Shown piece by piece: positions 8,496-16,629 of a stretch of DNA of 64,000 bases (position 1 is the first letter of the stretch; every line of letters begins with the position of its first letter). The translations under genes were made by a program, and so were the position numbers. Source of the stretch: Bacteroidia bacterium (GTDB lineage: Bacteria; Bacteroidota; Bacteroidia; AKYH767-A; OLB10). Under the pieces are notes generated by a model. That model saw only the letters and a list, made by a program, of their open reading frames with translations, was not told the origin of the DNA and did no database searches. Location: positions 36,321-100,320 of the forward strand of contig JAEUTH010000024.1 in assembly GCA_016788165.1 (NCBI GenBank). The letters are read 5' to 3'.

Positions 8496-10019
8496 CTAAT
8501 TCTTCACAAACCTTGCTGAAAGTACTTCTTTATCTGTTACCAAGGTTACAATATACAAACCGTTGCTTAAACTGCTTATGTCCACATCCTGGGTGTAGTA
8601 ACCCCCAGCTCCTGATGCATGGCCTTTGCGCAAGCGGTAAACTTCCTTGCCTTGTATATCATATAACATTAACAAAGCGTTTTTGCCTTTTACCTGTTGC
8701 GCATTAACGAAGAGTTTTTGCCAGGTATGTATGTAGGTGGTTTGCAGGGTGGCCACACCTGCGGTTTGTGGTTGTGGGGCGATGCCTGTAGTTAGCGTAT
8801 CGCATATACTACCGGTTAGAGGGCCTAAATCATAATCGGGGTTATTGGGTAAGCCCTTATAACAACGTTTGCCTCCAAGATAAAACGAGTAAGGTTGATA
8901 ATCGCATGCCGTTCCAACGCTATCTGGATGATTGATAACACTGAGATACGTGTTGTAAACATTATACATTGTATCAGGGTATGGATAATTCGAAGTTACG
9001 GTATTGTAATAAGCATTTGCAACATAAATTCTATTATCAGGTGCTAATCGAACAGCACCTAATGTAGCAATCGGATAATTCGTGAACTGTAATGTATCGC
9101 GAGTTAGAGACGGATTTGAATCACTTAGATTATATTGCAATAACAAACAAGACGAATCACTTGTCGTAACATAAAGCAAATTACTGTTAGGCGAAAATTC
9201 ACACTCCCAGTACCAGGGATATGGAGGTGAAGGCAATTCCGGCTCTAAAGTTCTTACGCTATCAATCAATCCATTACACCTGTTAAAATAATAAACCTCT
9301 ATTAATCCTGCAGCATTTACTAAACCAATTTTATCGCCTTGGTTACTCACACAAAATTTTGCGAACCCTGCGGTGCTGACAGAACCAGCAGTAAGAATAA
9401 TTGTGTTACTTATCCCGTTTGGTGTTATTAGGTATTCATAAATTTCATTAGTAGATGGACTTGAATTTTTGCGAAACAAAACCCACCAATCTCTGCCATT
9501 ACCATGTTTTATAGCCGTGATGCAATCTGCCGTTCTGAAGGATTGCAATTGAACATTTTTTTGTACAACAGCCCCTAAACCTCCATTCAATGTCATATTG
9601 ATTTTTGAATAATAAAAACCATATACAGGAGTCGGGCAAGAATTAAAAGTATAATAGAGATTTGAATCCGCGGGGTCTGGAATTATCGCATGTTCCTGGT
9701 ACCAAGCTTTGCCTGCAATTGAATCACCGTTCATCATTAGAGTGTGATTGCTATTGTAAATTACCCCTCGATCCCATAGTAATGTACTCGAATCATTGGC
9801 AATATAAAACAGAAGCTGTCCTGATGCACTACAAATTGATGCGCAGCTTCCTCTCGTTATTAGTGCAGATGTATCTGGCACAGGAACTGGTCCGCTAAAG
9901 TTAATTGCTGCCCAATGACCAAAACACCAAACATCAGAGCGATGTTGAGCAACAATTTTATTGACACAAAAAAGAACTCCAATAATTAACGGAAAATAAA
10001 ATGTTGGGAATCCCTTCAT
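8496..10019 (-). CDS. Secreted beta-propeller-like T9SS protein, array copy B
   Basis: The frame is open to 10064, but the ATG at 10019 (MKGFPTFYFPLIIGVLFCVNK) gives a normal signal peptide and avoids overlap with the preceding frame ending at 10024; 507 aa. It is the most diverged copy in its N-terminal and central part (VWCFGHWAAINF, GLIDSVRTLEPELPSPPYPWYWECEF). It still shares the C-terminal FYLGGKRCYKGLPNNPDYDLGPLTG block and the T9SS domain. The middle lacks the GSNNDFYEYL wording of the others and reads SSPSTNEIYEYLITP. Function unknown. Confidence 0.8.
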   Translation of the reverse strand: MKGFPTFYFPLIIGVLFCVNKIVAQHRSDVWCFGHWAAINFSGPVPVPDTSALITRGSCASICSASGQLLFYIANDSSTLLWDRGVIYNSNHTLMMNGDSIAGKAWYQEHAIIPDPADSNLYYTFNSCPTPVYGFYYSKINMTLNGGLGAVVQKNVQLQSFRTADCITAIKHGNGRDWWVLFRKNSSPSTNEIYEYLITPNGISNTIILTAGSVSTAGFAKFCVSNQGDKIGLVNAAGLIEVYYFNRCNGLIDSVRTLEPELPSPPYPWYWECEFSPNSNLLYVTTSDSSCLLLQYNLSDSNPSLTRDTLQFTNYPIATLGAVRLAPDNRIYVANAYYNTVTSNYPYPDTMYNVYNTYLSVINHPDSVGTACDYQPYSFYLGGKRCYKGLPNNPDYDLGPLTGSICDTLTTGIAPQPQTAGVATLQTTYIHTWQKLFVNAQQVKGKNALLMLYDIQGKEVYRLRKGHASGAGGYYTQDVDISSLSNGLYIVTLVTDKEVLSARFVKN

Positions 10020-10023
10020 AGTT

Positions 10024-10938
10024 TTAATGTTGAAGTATGAAATTCCCTTTCCAGACTTGTCCATTGGAGCTTAACTGAATGAGATAAAATCCGGCCGCAA
10101 GTCCCATAACATTAACAGGTGCAGAAATAATATTTCCTTCTGAATTAAAAACTGCACGGCCAAAAGAATCGAAAATCACTATCTTGCCTTGTGCTGGATT
10201 GCCTGAACCATCCTGAATGTTTATAAATCCATCAGAGGGATTAGGATATACAAGAAATTTAATTTTATTTTTATTATCAAATGTTTTAATCATTTGCCTT
10301 TGCGGCAAAGTTTCGCAAGCGGTGGAATTACAACCTGAACAACCTTGAGTAGTTACAGTAAAATTAATAACTCCATTAAACACACCACTTACATCCATTG
10401 TCGGGTCATTTGAATTGTAAAACCAAAGTATCGGAGAAGTGTTAGATAAACTGCCCGAAAGCCGTTCAACGTTTAGCCAATTGGTGCTGTTATCGAAAGT
10501 ATTGTCCCAGGTTTCAGTATTTGAAGCCTGGTCATTGAACTTAGCATTATTAAAATAAATAGCTTTGTTGTATTTCTCCATTACATTTAATTTCAGCATC
10601 GAGCCATTCGCGCAATCACCTTCAAAATACATGGCATATCCGGTTTCTTTAATAACATTGCTGCAAATGTTTGCAGCCTGGCAATCCACTACATGTAACC
10701 CTCTCAAATTAGTTGAGCTATTGGGAGTGCCACTATTGTCAATATAATTTTCATGCACGTACACCCCATCACAATGGTCTAATGCAATGCCATAAAATGC
10801 ATTGGGTAAAGTACCGGCTCCCAGATTAAATGCAATGGTATTGCCTGTGCTTTCTTTATAAATTTTAGCCCCATCTACCTTTGACATGGATATGCAAGTT
10901 GTCTGAACCATGATTTTTGGGATGGATGTGATTTCCAT
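10024..10938 (-). pseudogene. 5'-truncated parallel-beta-helix/T9SS gene fragment (third type)
   Basis: A 304-aa open frame starting in repeat R5 (MEITSIPKIMVQT), followed by CISMSKVDGAKIYKEST. That motif also occurs near residue 333 of the full gene at 12487, so this copy was cut further upstream than the other two. After the junction it is a diverged paralogue: right-handed beta-helix coils (NLRGLHVVDCQAANICSNVI, TGYAMYFEGDC, KAIYFNNAKF) and a T9SS domain (FLVYPNPSDGFINIQ...GFYLIQLSSNG). It lacks a signal peptide. Confidence 0.7.
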
Positions 10939-10945
10939 GATTTTA
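10897..10945. repeat. Interspersed repeat, copy R5, at a truncation junction
   Basis: GTTGTCTGAACCATGATTTT, then TGGGATGGATGTGATTTCC and ATGATTTTAA. The flanking GCAAGTTGTCTGAAC is identical to R1 at 3911, which links the junctions to the free-standing repeat. Confidence 0.8.
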
Positions 10946-10950
10946 ATTTT

Positions 10951-12474
10951 CTAATTCTTCACAAACTTTGCTGAAAGTACTTCTTTATCCGTTACCAAGG
11001 TTACAATATACAATCCGTTGCTTAAAGTGTTTACGTCAACATCTTGGGTGTAGTAACCCCCGGCCCCTGAAGACATGCCATTGCGTGAGCGGTAAACAAC
11101 CTTGCCTTGTATATCATAAAGCAATAGCAAAGCGTTTTTGCCTTTAACCTGTTGCGCATTAACGAACAGTTTTTGCCAGGCATGTATGTAGGTGGTTTGC
11201 AGGGTGGCCACAACTACCGTTTGGGGTTGTGGGGTGATGCCTGTGGTTAAAGTATCGCATATACTACCGGTTAACGGGCCTAAGTCATAATCCGGATTGT
11301 TTGGCAAGCCCCAGTACGTGCGTTTACCGCCAAGGTAAAAACTATAGGGTTGAAAGTCGCAGGCAGCACCAAGGCTATCCGGTTGGTTTATTACGCTGAG
11401 GTTCATGTTGTACATGTTGTACATGCTATCAGGGTAAGGGTAGTTCCAGGTAAAGCCATTGTAGTAGGCACTGCTTACATAGACCTTATTATCGGGGGCT
11501 CTGCGGACTGCGCCCATGGCACCAAGCGGAAATGTGGTTAGCCAGATGGTATCCTTCGTAAGCGCAGGATTAGTATCCAACAAATTGTATTGCAACAGTA
11601 CACATGTTGAGTCGTTGGTGGTTACATACAACCTGTTGCCATCGGGCGAAAAGGCGCATTCCCAAAATTCAATATATGGAAATGATGTTGCTTGAGGCTC
11701 AATTGTTTTTGGGTTATAAATATTCCCGGTACATCTATCAAAATCATAAACTTCAACCAAACTTGCTGAGTTAACCGAAGCAATTTTTGTTCCATCAGAA
11801 CTAATACAAAGGCGATTAATTCCAGTTGGGTTTGGAGTACCTGATGAAACAATTTGAAAATTACTAGCGCCTAAAGAAGTTATTAAATATTCATAAAAAT
11901 CATTATTAGAACCGCCAATGTTGTAATCATTTTTACGAAAAATAATCCACCAATCCCGACCATTGCCATGCTTTATTGCCATAATACAATCGACTGTAGG
12001 AAAACTTTGTAATTGAATATTTTTTTGCGTGATAGCCCCCAAACCATTATTTAAAGACATATCAATTATTGAATAATAGAAACCGAATTGACTGCTTCCA
12101 GTAATACCAATTGAAAACAAATAATATAATGATGATGAATCTGGTACTGGTGTAATTAATAATTCGCTATACCAGCCTTCCCCTACAATACTATCACCAT
12201 TTTGCATCAATTGATGAGATTTATTCCATATTAATGCGGTATTACCTGGTATTGTAGCTCTTGTGTTTGCATAAAAAAGCAATTGCCCGCTTGAGTCAGC
12301 AATACTGACACAAGAGCCACGAGTATCAAGTGATGTAACAATAGACAATGGGATAGCGTTGTTAAAGTTTATTCCAGCACTATCCCCAAAGCACCAGTAA
12401 TTCCCCTGCTTCTGACTGTTTGCAGAATAGTTTATGAAAAGATGTAACAGCAGCAAGAAAATAAACTTTTTCAC
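10951..12474 (-). CDS. Secreted beta-propeller-like T9SS protein, array copy A
   Basis: A 507-aa protein with a signal peptide (MKKFIFLLLLHLFINYSANS), YWCFGDSAGINFNN, RGSCVSIADSSGQLLFYAN, WECAFSPDGNRLYVTT and APDNKVYVSSAYYNG. The shared block FYLGGKRTYWGLPNNPDYDLGPLTG and a C-terminal T9SS domain follow. It is 12 bases downstream of the full-length beta-helix gene, so the two are probably cotranscribed and may be the ancestral gene pair from which the array grew. It resembles copy C most in the centre and C-terminus. Molecular function unknown. Confidence 0.8.
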   Translation of the reverse strand: MKKFIFLLLLHLFINYSANSQKQGNYWCFGDSAGINFNNAIPLSIVTSLDTRGSCVSIADSSGQLLFYANTRATIPGNTALIWNKSHQLMQNGDSIVGEGWYSELLITPVPDSSSLYYLFSIGITGSSQFGFYYSIIDMSLNNGLGAITQKNIQLQSFPTVDCIMAIKHGNGRDWWIIFRKNDYNIGGSNNDFYEYLITSLGASNFQIVSSGTPNPTGINRLCISSDGTKIASVNSASLVEVYDFDRCTGNIYNPKTIEPQATSFPYIEFWECAFSPDGNRLYVTTNDSTCVLLQYNLLDTNPALTKDTIWLTTFPLGAMGAVRRAPDNKVYVSSAYYNGFTWNYPYPDSMYNMYNMNLSVINQPDSLGAACDFQPYSFYLGGKRTYWGLPNNPDYDLGPLTGSICDTLTTGITPQPQTVVVATLQTTYIHAWQKLFVNAQQVKGKNALLLLYDIQGKVVYRSRNGMSSGAGGYYTQDVDVNTLSNGLYIVTLVTDKEVLSAKFVKN

Positions 12475-12486
12475 AGCTAAAGCAAA

Positions 12487-14343
12487 TTAGTGTTGAATGA
12501 CAATTTTCTTTGATGCAATAATCTGTGATGACAAGGTAATCATCACATTGTAAATTCCCGTAGGAAAATTCCCGACATCAATTATCGTTGAAGCAAGATT
12601 TGATTTTATCTTTAAAAGCACACGACCAGTTACATCAGATACAGCTATTTCAAAATTATTTTCGGATGGATGAATTAGCTCAAAAATAAAATTATCAGAA
12701 GCAGGGTTTGGATAAAGGTTAAACTCTAAGGGGGTCTCTGATTCGGGATTGGTATTCATCATTCGCACAGGCAATGCATCGCAATCAGTTATGCCATAGC
12801 CAGAAATTCCCAAGGTGTTTATTTTTGTCGGCAGTCCATTATAAATTCCACTAACATCCTTAGTAGTTTGCCCTGCACCTGAATTATAATACCAATTAAA
12901 AAGACTGCTTAGTATTGTCCCATCCAATCTCTTCTTCGTAGCCAAATTATCATCAAAAACATTTTCCCAGGTTTCGGTGGAGGTGCCTTGCTGTGAGAAG
13001 TAGGCATTGTCAAAATAGATGGCTTTTTCGTATTGCCAAGTGGTATTCTGCTTTAGTAATGAGTTGGTGCAATTGTCTTTAAAGTACATGGCATAGCCCA
13101 TGCTGTCAATAAAGTTGCTGCAATAATTGCCGCCCTGGCTTTCTGTAATATGCATGCCCCGCAGGTTTACGGATGGGTTGGCCAACTCGTTGGTAACTCT
13201 GTTTTCATGTACAAAAACATTATCACACTCATTTAATTCAATGCCTGCATGTACAGGTGAAATGCCCTGCGTGGCATTAAAACTAAATTGAATTTTATTG
13301 CTTGTGCTTTCCTTATAAATTTTAGCCCCATCTACCTTTGACATGGATATGCCAATGCGTGGCTCTAATATGTAGTTGTCATAAATCGCCACCTGCGAGG
13401 TTTGCTGTGTGGTGTTGCTTACATTTATGCCTATGCCGTAAGTGCCTGTGGTTAGTGCTGCTTGGGTTATTTGGTTGTCGTGTATGGTTATCCACGGGTG
13501 GGTGGCAGAGGTGTGGCCGGCATTAAGAATTTTTATGCCATACACAAAATCGTCAATCCGGTTGTAGGCTATATCAACGGGTTTGCTCAGGTTGTTTTCA
13601 ATAAAGATGTCGGTATTTCTGTCGGTAAGGTCTTTGTTAAAACTATTGCGGCCTATGGCTACATTGTATTCACCTGAAATTGTTATCCCCACAAGGTTGT
13701 CGGTTAGTACATTTCGTTTCGCAAAGCTGTTTTCTTTTCCAATAATTATTTTCTTTTCATTGTAATAGTTTGGCTGTTGTGCATTTATGGCTCCTCTAAC
13801 AGGCGGGCTAAGCGCAGTAAAGGTGTTGTTATACACCGTCATGCCGGCATCTGTGGCTGCGATGCCGTAGCTGGCATTGGCACCTACTGCGGCAATTAGT
13901 GGCGGGTTGGTTGCAAAACCGGCATCGCTTTTTATTGATGTAGCCCAACTTATGGCCTCATCGGCATAATCAATTACAGTAGGAAATTTTAAATTATTGT
14001 TTTCGTCATTTGAATAAAACTCATTACCAAGTTCCACATTACGTACAGGTAAATTTAATTCGCGTGCATGGTAAAGCATCGCCATTTGATAATTTAAGTC
14101 AGAGGTAAGTATGTTTAAATTATACACGGGATCGCTGCCTGTTTTCAAAAATGTTTTTCGCATTTCCGTAAGCGTGTTTATGGGCTTGCAAACCCAATTG
14201 TAATTGGTATTGTACCAATTTTTAGTCAATGCTTCAAAATTGTTTGGCATAATAAAACTGTCAGGTAACTTATTGAGAAAATAACCTTTGCGCCAGTCGT
14301 AAAAATTTGATACCGTACCGCCCGGATACCGTAGGTTAGCCAT
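12487..14343 (-). CDS. Glycosidase-like/parallel-beta-helix chimera with T9SS domain (5' end frameshifted)
   Basis: A 618-aa frame. Residues 1 to about 160 look like part of a glycoside-hydrolase TIM barrel: MANLRYPGGTVSNFYDW, then VRNVELGNEFYSND, where the Asn-Glu pair is typical of clan A acid/base residues. After about residue 165 (GANASYGIAATDAGMTVYNN) it turns abruptly into right-handed parallel beta-helix coils (TVYNNTF, AIGRNSF, VDIAYNRIDDFVYGI, ISMSKVDGAKIYKEST). A T9SS domain (YNLYPNPASDNFIFE-like) ends it. The barrel is too short for catalysis. The true start is probably at 14585 in another frame (see 14346-14585). It may be a fusion after deletion; activity is doubtful. Confidence 0.65.
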   Translation of the reverse strand: MANLRYPGGTVSNFYDWRKGYFLNKLPDSFIMPNNFEALTKNWYNTNYNWVCKPINTLTEMRKTFLKTGSDPVYNLNILTSDLNYQMAMLYHARELNLPVRNVELGNEFYSNDENNNLKFPTVIDYADEAISWATSIKSDAGFATNPPLIAAVGANASYGIAATDAGMTVYNNTFTALSPPVRGAINAQQPNYYNEKKIIIGKENSFAKRNVLTDNLVGITISGEYNVAIGRNSFNKDLTDRNTDIFIENNLSKPVDIAYNRIDDFVYGIKILNAGHTSATHPWITIHDNQITQAALTTGTYGIGINVSNTTQQTSQVAIYDNYILEPRIGISMSKVDGAKIYKESTSNKIQFSFNATQGISPVHAGIELNECDNVFVHENRVTNELANPSVNLRGMHITESQGGNYCSNFIDSMGYAMYFKDNCTNSLLKQNTTWQYEKAIYFDNAYFSQQGTSTETWENVFDDNLATKKRLDGTILSSLFNWYYNSGAGQTTKDVSGIYNGLPTKINTLGISGYGITDCDALPVRMMNTNPESETPLEFNLYPNPASDNFIFELIHPSENNFEIAVSDVTGRVLLKIKSNLASTIIDVGNFPTGIYNVMITLSSQIIASKKIVIQH

Positions 14344-14345
14344 AC

Positions 14346-14585
14346 CTAAATCATTAATAATTGGTCGTAAGTTTGAGATACATTATTAAAACAATTGTAT
14401 CCCTGGTTATCCTGAATGGTATTGGTGCCATTATCGCCACAAAAATATTGTGGTAGCGTGCGCGAAGTTGTTATGGCAACAGTTGCAGTAGTTTGGGCGT
14501 AGTCATTTTGTGGCCTCAAACATATTAACAGAAGTAAAGCGATAAATACATTTAAAGAGCGGGTATTTAGTGTATATGTTTTCAT
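14346..14585 (-). pseudogene. Frameshifted N-terminus of the gene at 12487-14343
   Basis: A 79-aa frame: signal peptide (SLNVFIALLLLICLRPQNDYA), then ALPQYF-like LPQYFCGDNGTNTIQDNQGY, then VSQTYDQLLMI and stop. The frame of the downstream gene is open upstream of its ATG back to a stop at 14383-14385 and reads NLRPIINDLGMANLRYPGG. Joining the frames within 14347-14382, for example at the TTATTAAT run, gives YDQL-INDLGMANLRYPGG, a natural glycosidase-like sequence. So one base change or a sequencing error probably splits a gene of about 697 codons. Confidence 0.6.
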
Positions 14586-14787
14586 AGCATTTAAAATTTA
14601 ATTTTATGAAACGATTAATAGCAACAACAATCATTATAAGGCAAAGGCTTTAATCAAAAATAAAAAATTTGTTTAATAATTGTTTTGCCTGTATTAATTT
14701 TTTGTTGCCTGTTTTTTAATTTTTTTAATATCAGTTATAATTTAAAAAACAGTTTGTTTGATGCTTCGAAATAAAATTACAGATATT
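14586..14787. other. AT-rich intergenic region
   Basis: Very AT-rich, with T and A runs. It should hold the promoter for the array operon; no clean TTG/TAnnTTTG pair was recognised. No gene seen. Confidence 0.4.
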
Positions 14788-14825
14788 AAAAAAACCTGCA
14801 CAAGCCAATGCTCATACAGGTTTTA
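14788..14825 (-). terminator. Terminator of rnpB
   Basis: On the minus strand AAACCTGTATGAGC-ATTG-GCTTGTGCAGGTTT forms a 14-pair stem (with G-U pairs) followed by a run of T, just after the RNase P RNA 3' end. Confidence 0.85.
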
Positions 14826-14830
14826 TTTGG

Positions 14831-15230
14831 TGTCGGCAAAATAATAAGCCGGGTTCTGTTACTTATAACTGCTGGCAGTAATAAGTCCTTCATCATTTAT
14901 CTGCGATTGTACTCGCGTACAACCTGTAGCAGCCTACCCATTGTAAGGCAACATGTTTGCACATGTTGCATAAACGAGCCGTTTATAACTTACAACCTAT
15001 GTGGCCTTTCAACCCATAAGGTTTACCCCAACCCAACATTACTGCGGGCTGCGTGAGCTCTTACCTCACGTTTGCACCCTTATTCCGCATTGCTGCGAAA
15101 CGGTTATTTTCTGTGGCACTTGCTGTATTTTAATTTCTTAAAACCCTTCCCGTTAGGAAGTATGGCGCTCTGTGTTGCCCGGACTTTCCTCTGCCTTATT
15201 ACATGCAGCGATGAAGCCTTTTGCCGACTG
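14831..15230 (-). ncRNA. rnpB: RNase P RNA (bacterial class A)
   Basis: The catalytic RNA that removes 5' leaders from tRNA precursors. On the minus strand the conserved block GAGGAAAGTCCGGGC (about 15178-15192) and the matching 3' block ACAGAACCCGGCTTA (about 14847-14861) form P4 and its surroundings. The P1 stem closes perfectly: GTCGGCAAAA at 15228-15219 pairs with TTTTGCCGAC at 14841-14832, which sets the ends and gives about 400 nt. CTACAGGTTG and GGGTAGGCTG-type core segments lie between. It lies 34 bases downstream of eboF with its own -7 box and terminator. Confidence 0.93.
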
Positions 15231-15232
15231 TG

Positions 15233-15240
15233 CAAATATA
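15233..15240 (-). promoter_or_regulatory. -7 promoter element of rnpB
   Basis: TATATTTG on the minus strand is a perfect TAnnTTTG match and ends 3 bases before the predicted 5' end of RNase P RNA. No good TTG was seen at the usual -33 distance. Confidence 0.55.
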
Positions 15241-15264
15241 ACAAACCCTTGTTATTTGTTGGGC

Positions 15265-16620
15265 TTATCCGGTTATTGTTTGTTTTATAATATCAAATAC
15301 ATCGGTAGCCAACACTTCTTTTTTTTGTGTGTTAGAAATAACGATAGGCCATTGTGTTTTTGATTGCGGTACGGCCCCATGCGATCCTTTTACCATTTCG
15401 GCATGCATGGGTATTACATCCATTAAGTACCTGAAGCCTAATTTTTTTTTCAATAAGGTATAGCCTGCTTTAAGTATAGGTAACTTAATTTTTGGATTTA
15501 TAAAAAGTTCGGCTGGGTCGTAGCCCGGTTTGCGGTGTATATCAACAGTAGGTGCAAAATCGGGGGCAAGGTTATCGTTATGCCAATAATAATAGGTAAA
15601 CCAGGCATGTGGTTTTGCCACACATACCATATCACCACAACGCTTATGTTGTAACCCTTGTTGTAGCAATTCATTACCATGCCAAACATGTTCAATAGCT
15701 TGGTTTGATTTTAGCAAAGCCAGCACTTCATTAAAAATACTTTTATCGTTCAGATAGATGTGTGCCACCTGATGGTCGGCCACTGCAAAAACTTTTGAAG
15801 CGCCTGCATCTAACAGCTCGTGTCCGCTTTCATTGCGTATAGCCAGCCAGTTATTTTTGCGGAATAATCGGTTTAAATGTATGGTTTCATTTACATCGGT
15901 AATACCATATTCGCTTAAAACTATTACTTCAACTTGTTGCGATTCGTAAAATGTAATCAACTCCCGGCATACATTATCTACTTCGATAATGTCTGTATCG
16001 TTTTGGGCAACATTGCCATGCCGCTGAAAATTGTAATCTAAATGTGGCAGATACACCATGTTTAATGTGGGGCTGTGTTGCTTAAAAATTTCTATTGCTG
16101 CCTGTGCAATCCATTGCGTGCTTTTTATAGTTGTGCGCGGACCCCAAAAATCGAATAACGGAAATGTGCCTAACTGTTTTTGTAAGTCATTGCGCAACGT
16201 ATCGGGCTTGGTATAAATATCGGGTAGCTTTAATCCATCGGCATGATATTGTGGGCGTGGGGTTATGGCAAAATCCACATCGGCATACATGTTATACCAC
16301 CAAAATAAATAGGCGCATGTAAACGCTGGATTTATTTCTTTTAATACATGCCAAATTTTTTTTCCTTGTACCAAATCATTGCTCTGCCGCCAAAATTTTA
16401 TTTCATGTTCGGTTTTAAAATACCATCCATTACCAACAATGCCATGTTGCGCTGGTAATGTGCCGGTTAAATAACAAGCTTGCATGGTGCAGGTTACGGC
16501 AGGTATTTGTGGTTTAATGGTGGCTACATTTTTTTTGCCGGCCCACGTTTTTAAAAAAGTACTGCGGTTTAATATTTCGGGGGTTAAACCTACTACGTTT
16601 ACTACGGCTGTTTTTTTCAT
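15265..16620 (-). CDS. Alkaline-phosphatase-fold type I phosphodiesterase/nucleotide pyrophosphatase (EboF-like)
   Basis: A 451-aa protein without a signal peptide. Features of the type I phosphodiesterase family: an N-terminal Val-rich strand, IPAVTCTMQACYLTGTLPAQHGIVGNGW (about 38-66) with the nucleophile Thr of the TCT segment and the conserved HG, YLPHLDYNFQRHG (Asp and His metal ligands, about 205) and VLSEYGITDV (about 250). Its upstream partner, 9 bases away, is eboE, so it corresponds to eboF of ebo clusters, which are implicated in transport or assembly of secondary metabolites such as scytonemin. The substrate is unknown. The Ebo name rests on family recall plus neighbourhood. Confidence 0.75.
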   Translation of the reverse strand: MKKTAVVNVVGLTPEILNRSTFLKTWAGKKNVATIKPQIPAVTCTMQACYLTGTLPAQHGIVGNGWYFKTEHEIKFWRQSNDLVQGKKIWHVLKEINPAFTCAYLFWWYNMYADVDFAITPRPQYHADGLKLPDIYTKPDTLRNDLQKQLGTFPLFDFWGPRTTIKSTQWIAQAAIEIFKQHSPTLNMVYLPHLDYNFQRHGNVAQNDTDIIEVDNVCRELITFYESQQVEVIVLSEYGITDVNETIHLNRLFRKNNWLAIRNESGHELLDAGASKVFAVADHQVAHIYLNDKSIFNEVLALLKSNQAIEHVWHGNELLQQGLQHKRCGDMVCVAKPHAWFTYYYWHNDNLAPDFAPTVDIHRKPGYDPAELFINPKIKLPILKAGYTLLKKKLGFRYLMDVIPMHAEMVKGSHGAVPQSKTQWPIVISNTQKKEVLATDVFDIIKQTITG

Positions 16621-16629
16621 AAGCTTTAG

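Noticed and set aside
3911..10945. Insertion sequence as cause of the array
   Set aside because: No transposase, terminal inverted repeats or target duplications were seen; the repeat is too short to code for one.
14808..15363. Small open frames on the plus strand around 14.8-15.4 kb
   Set aside because: They lie in the RNase P RNA gene and in the 3' end of eboF read on the wrong strand.
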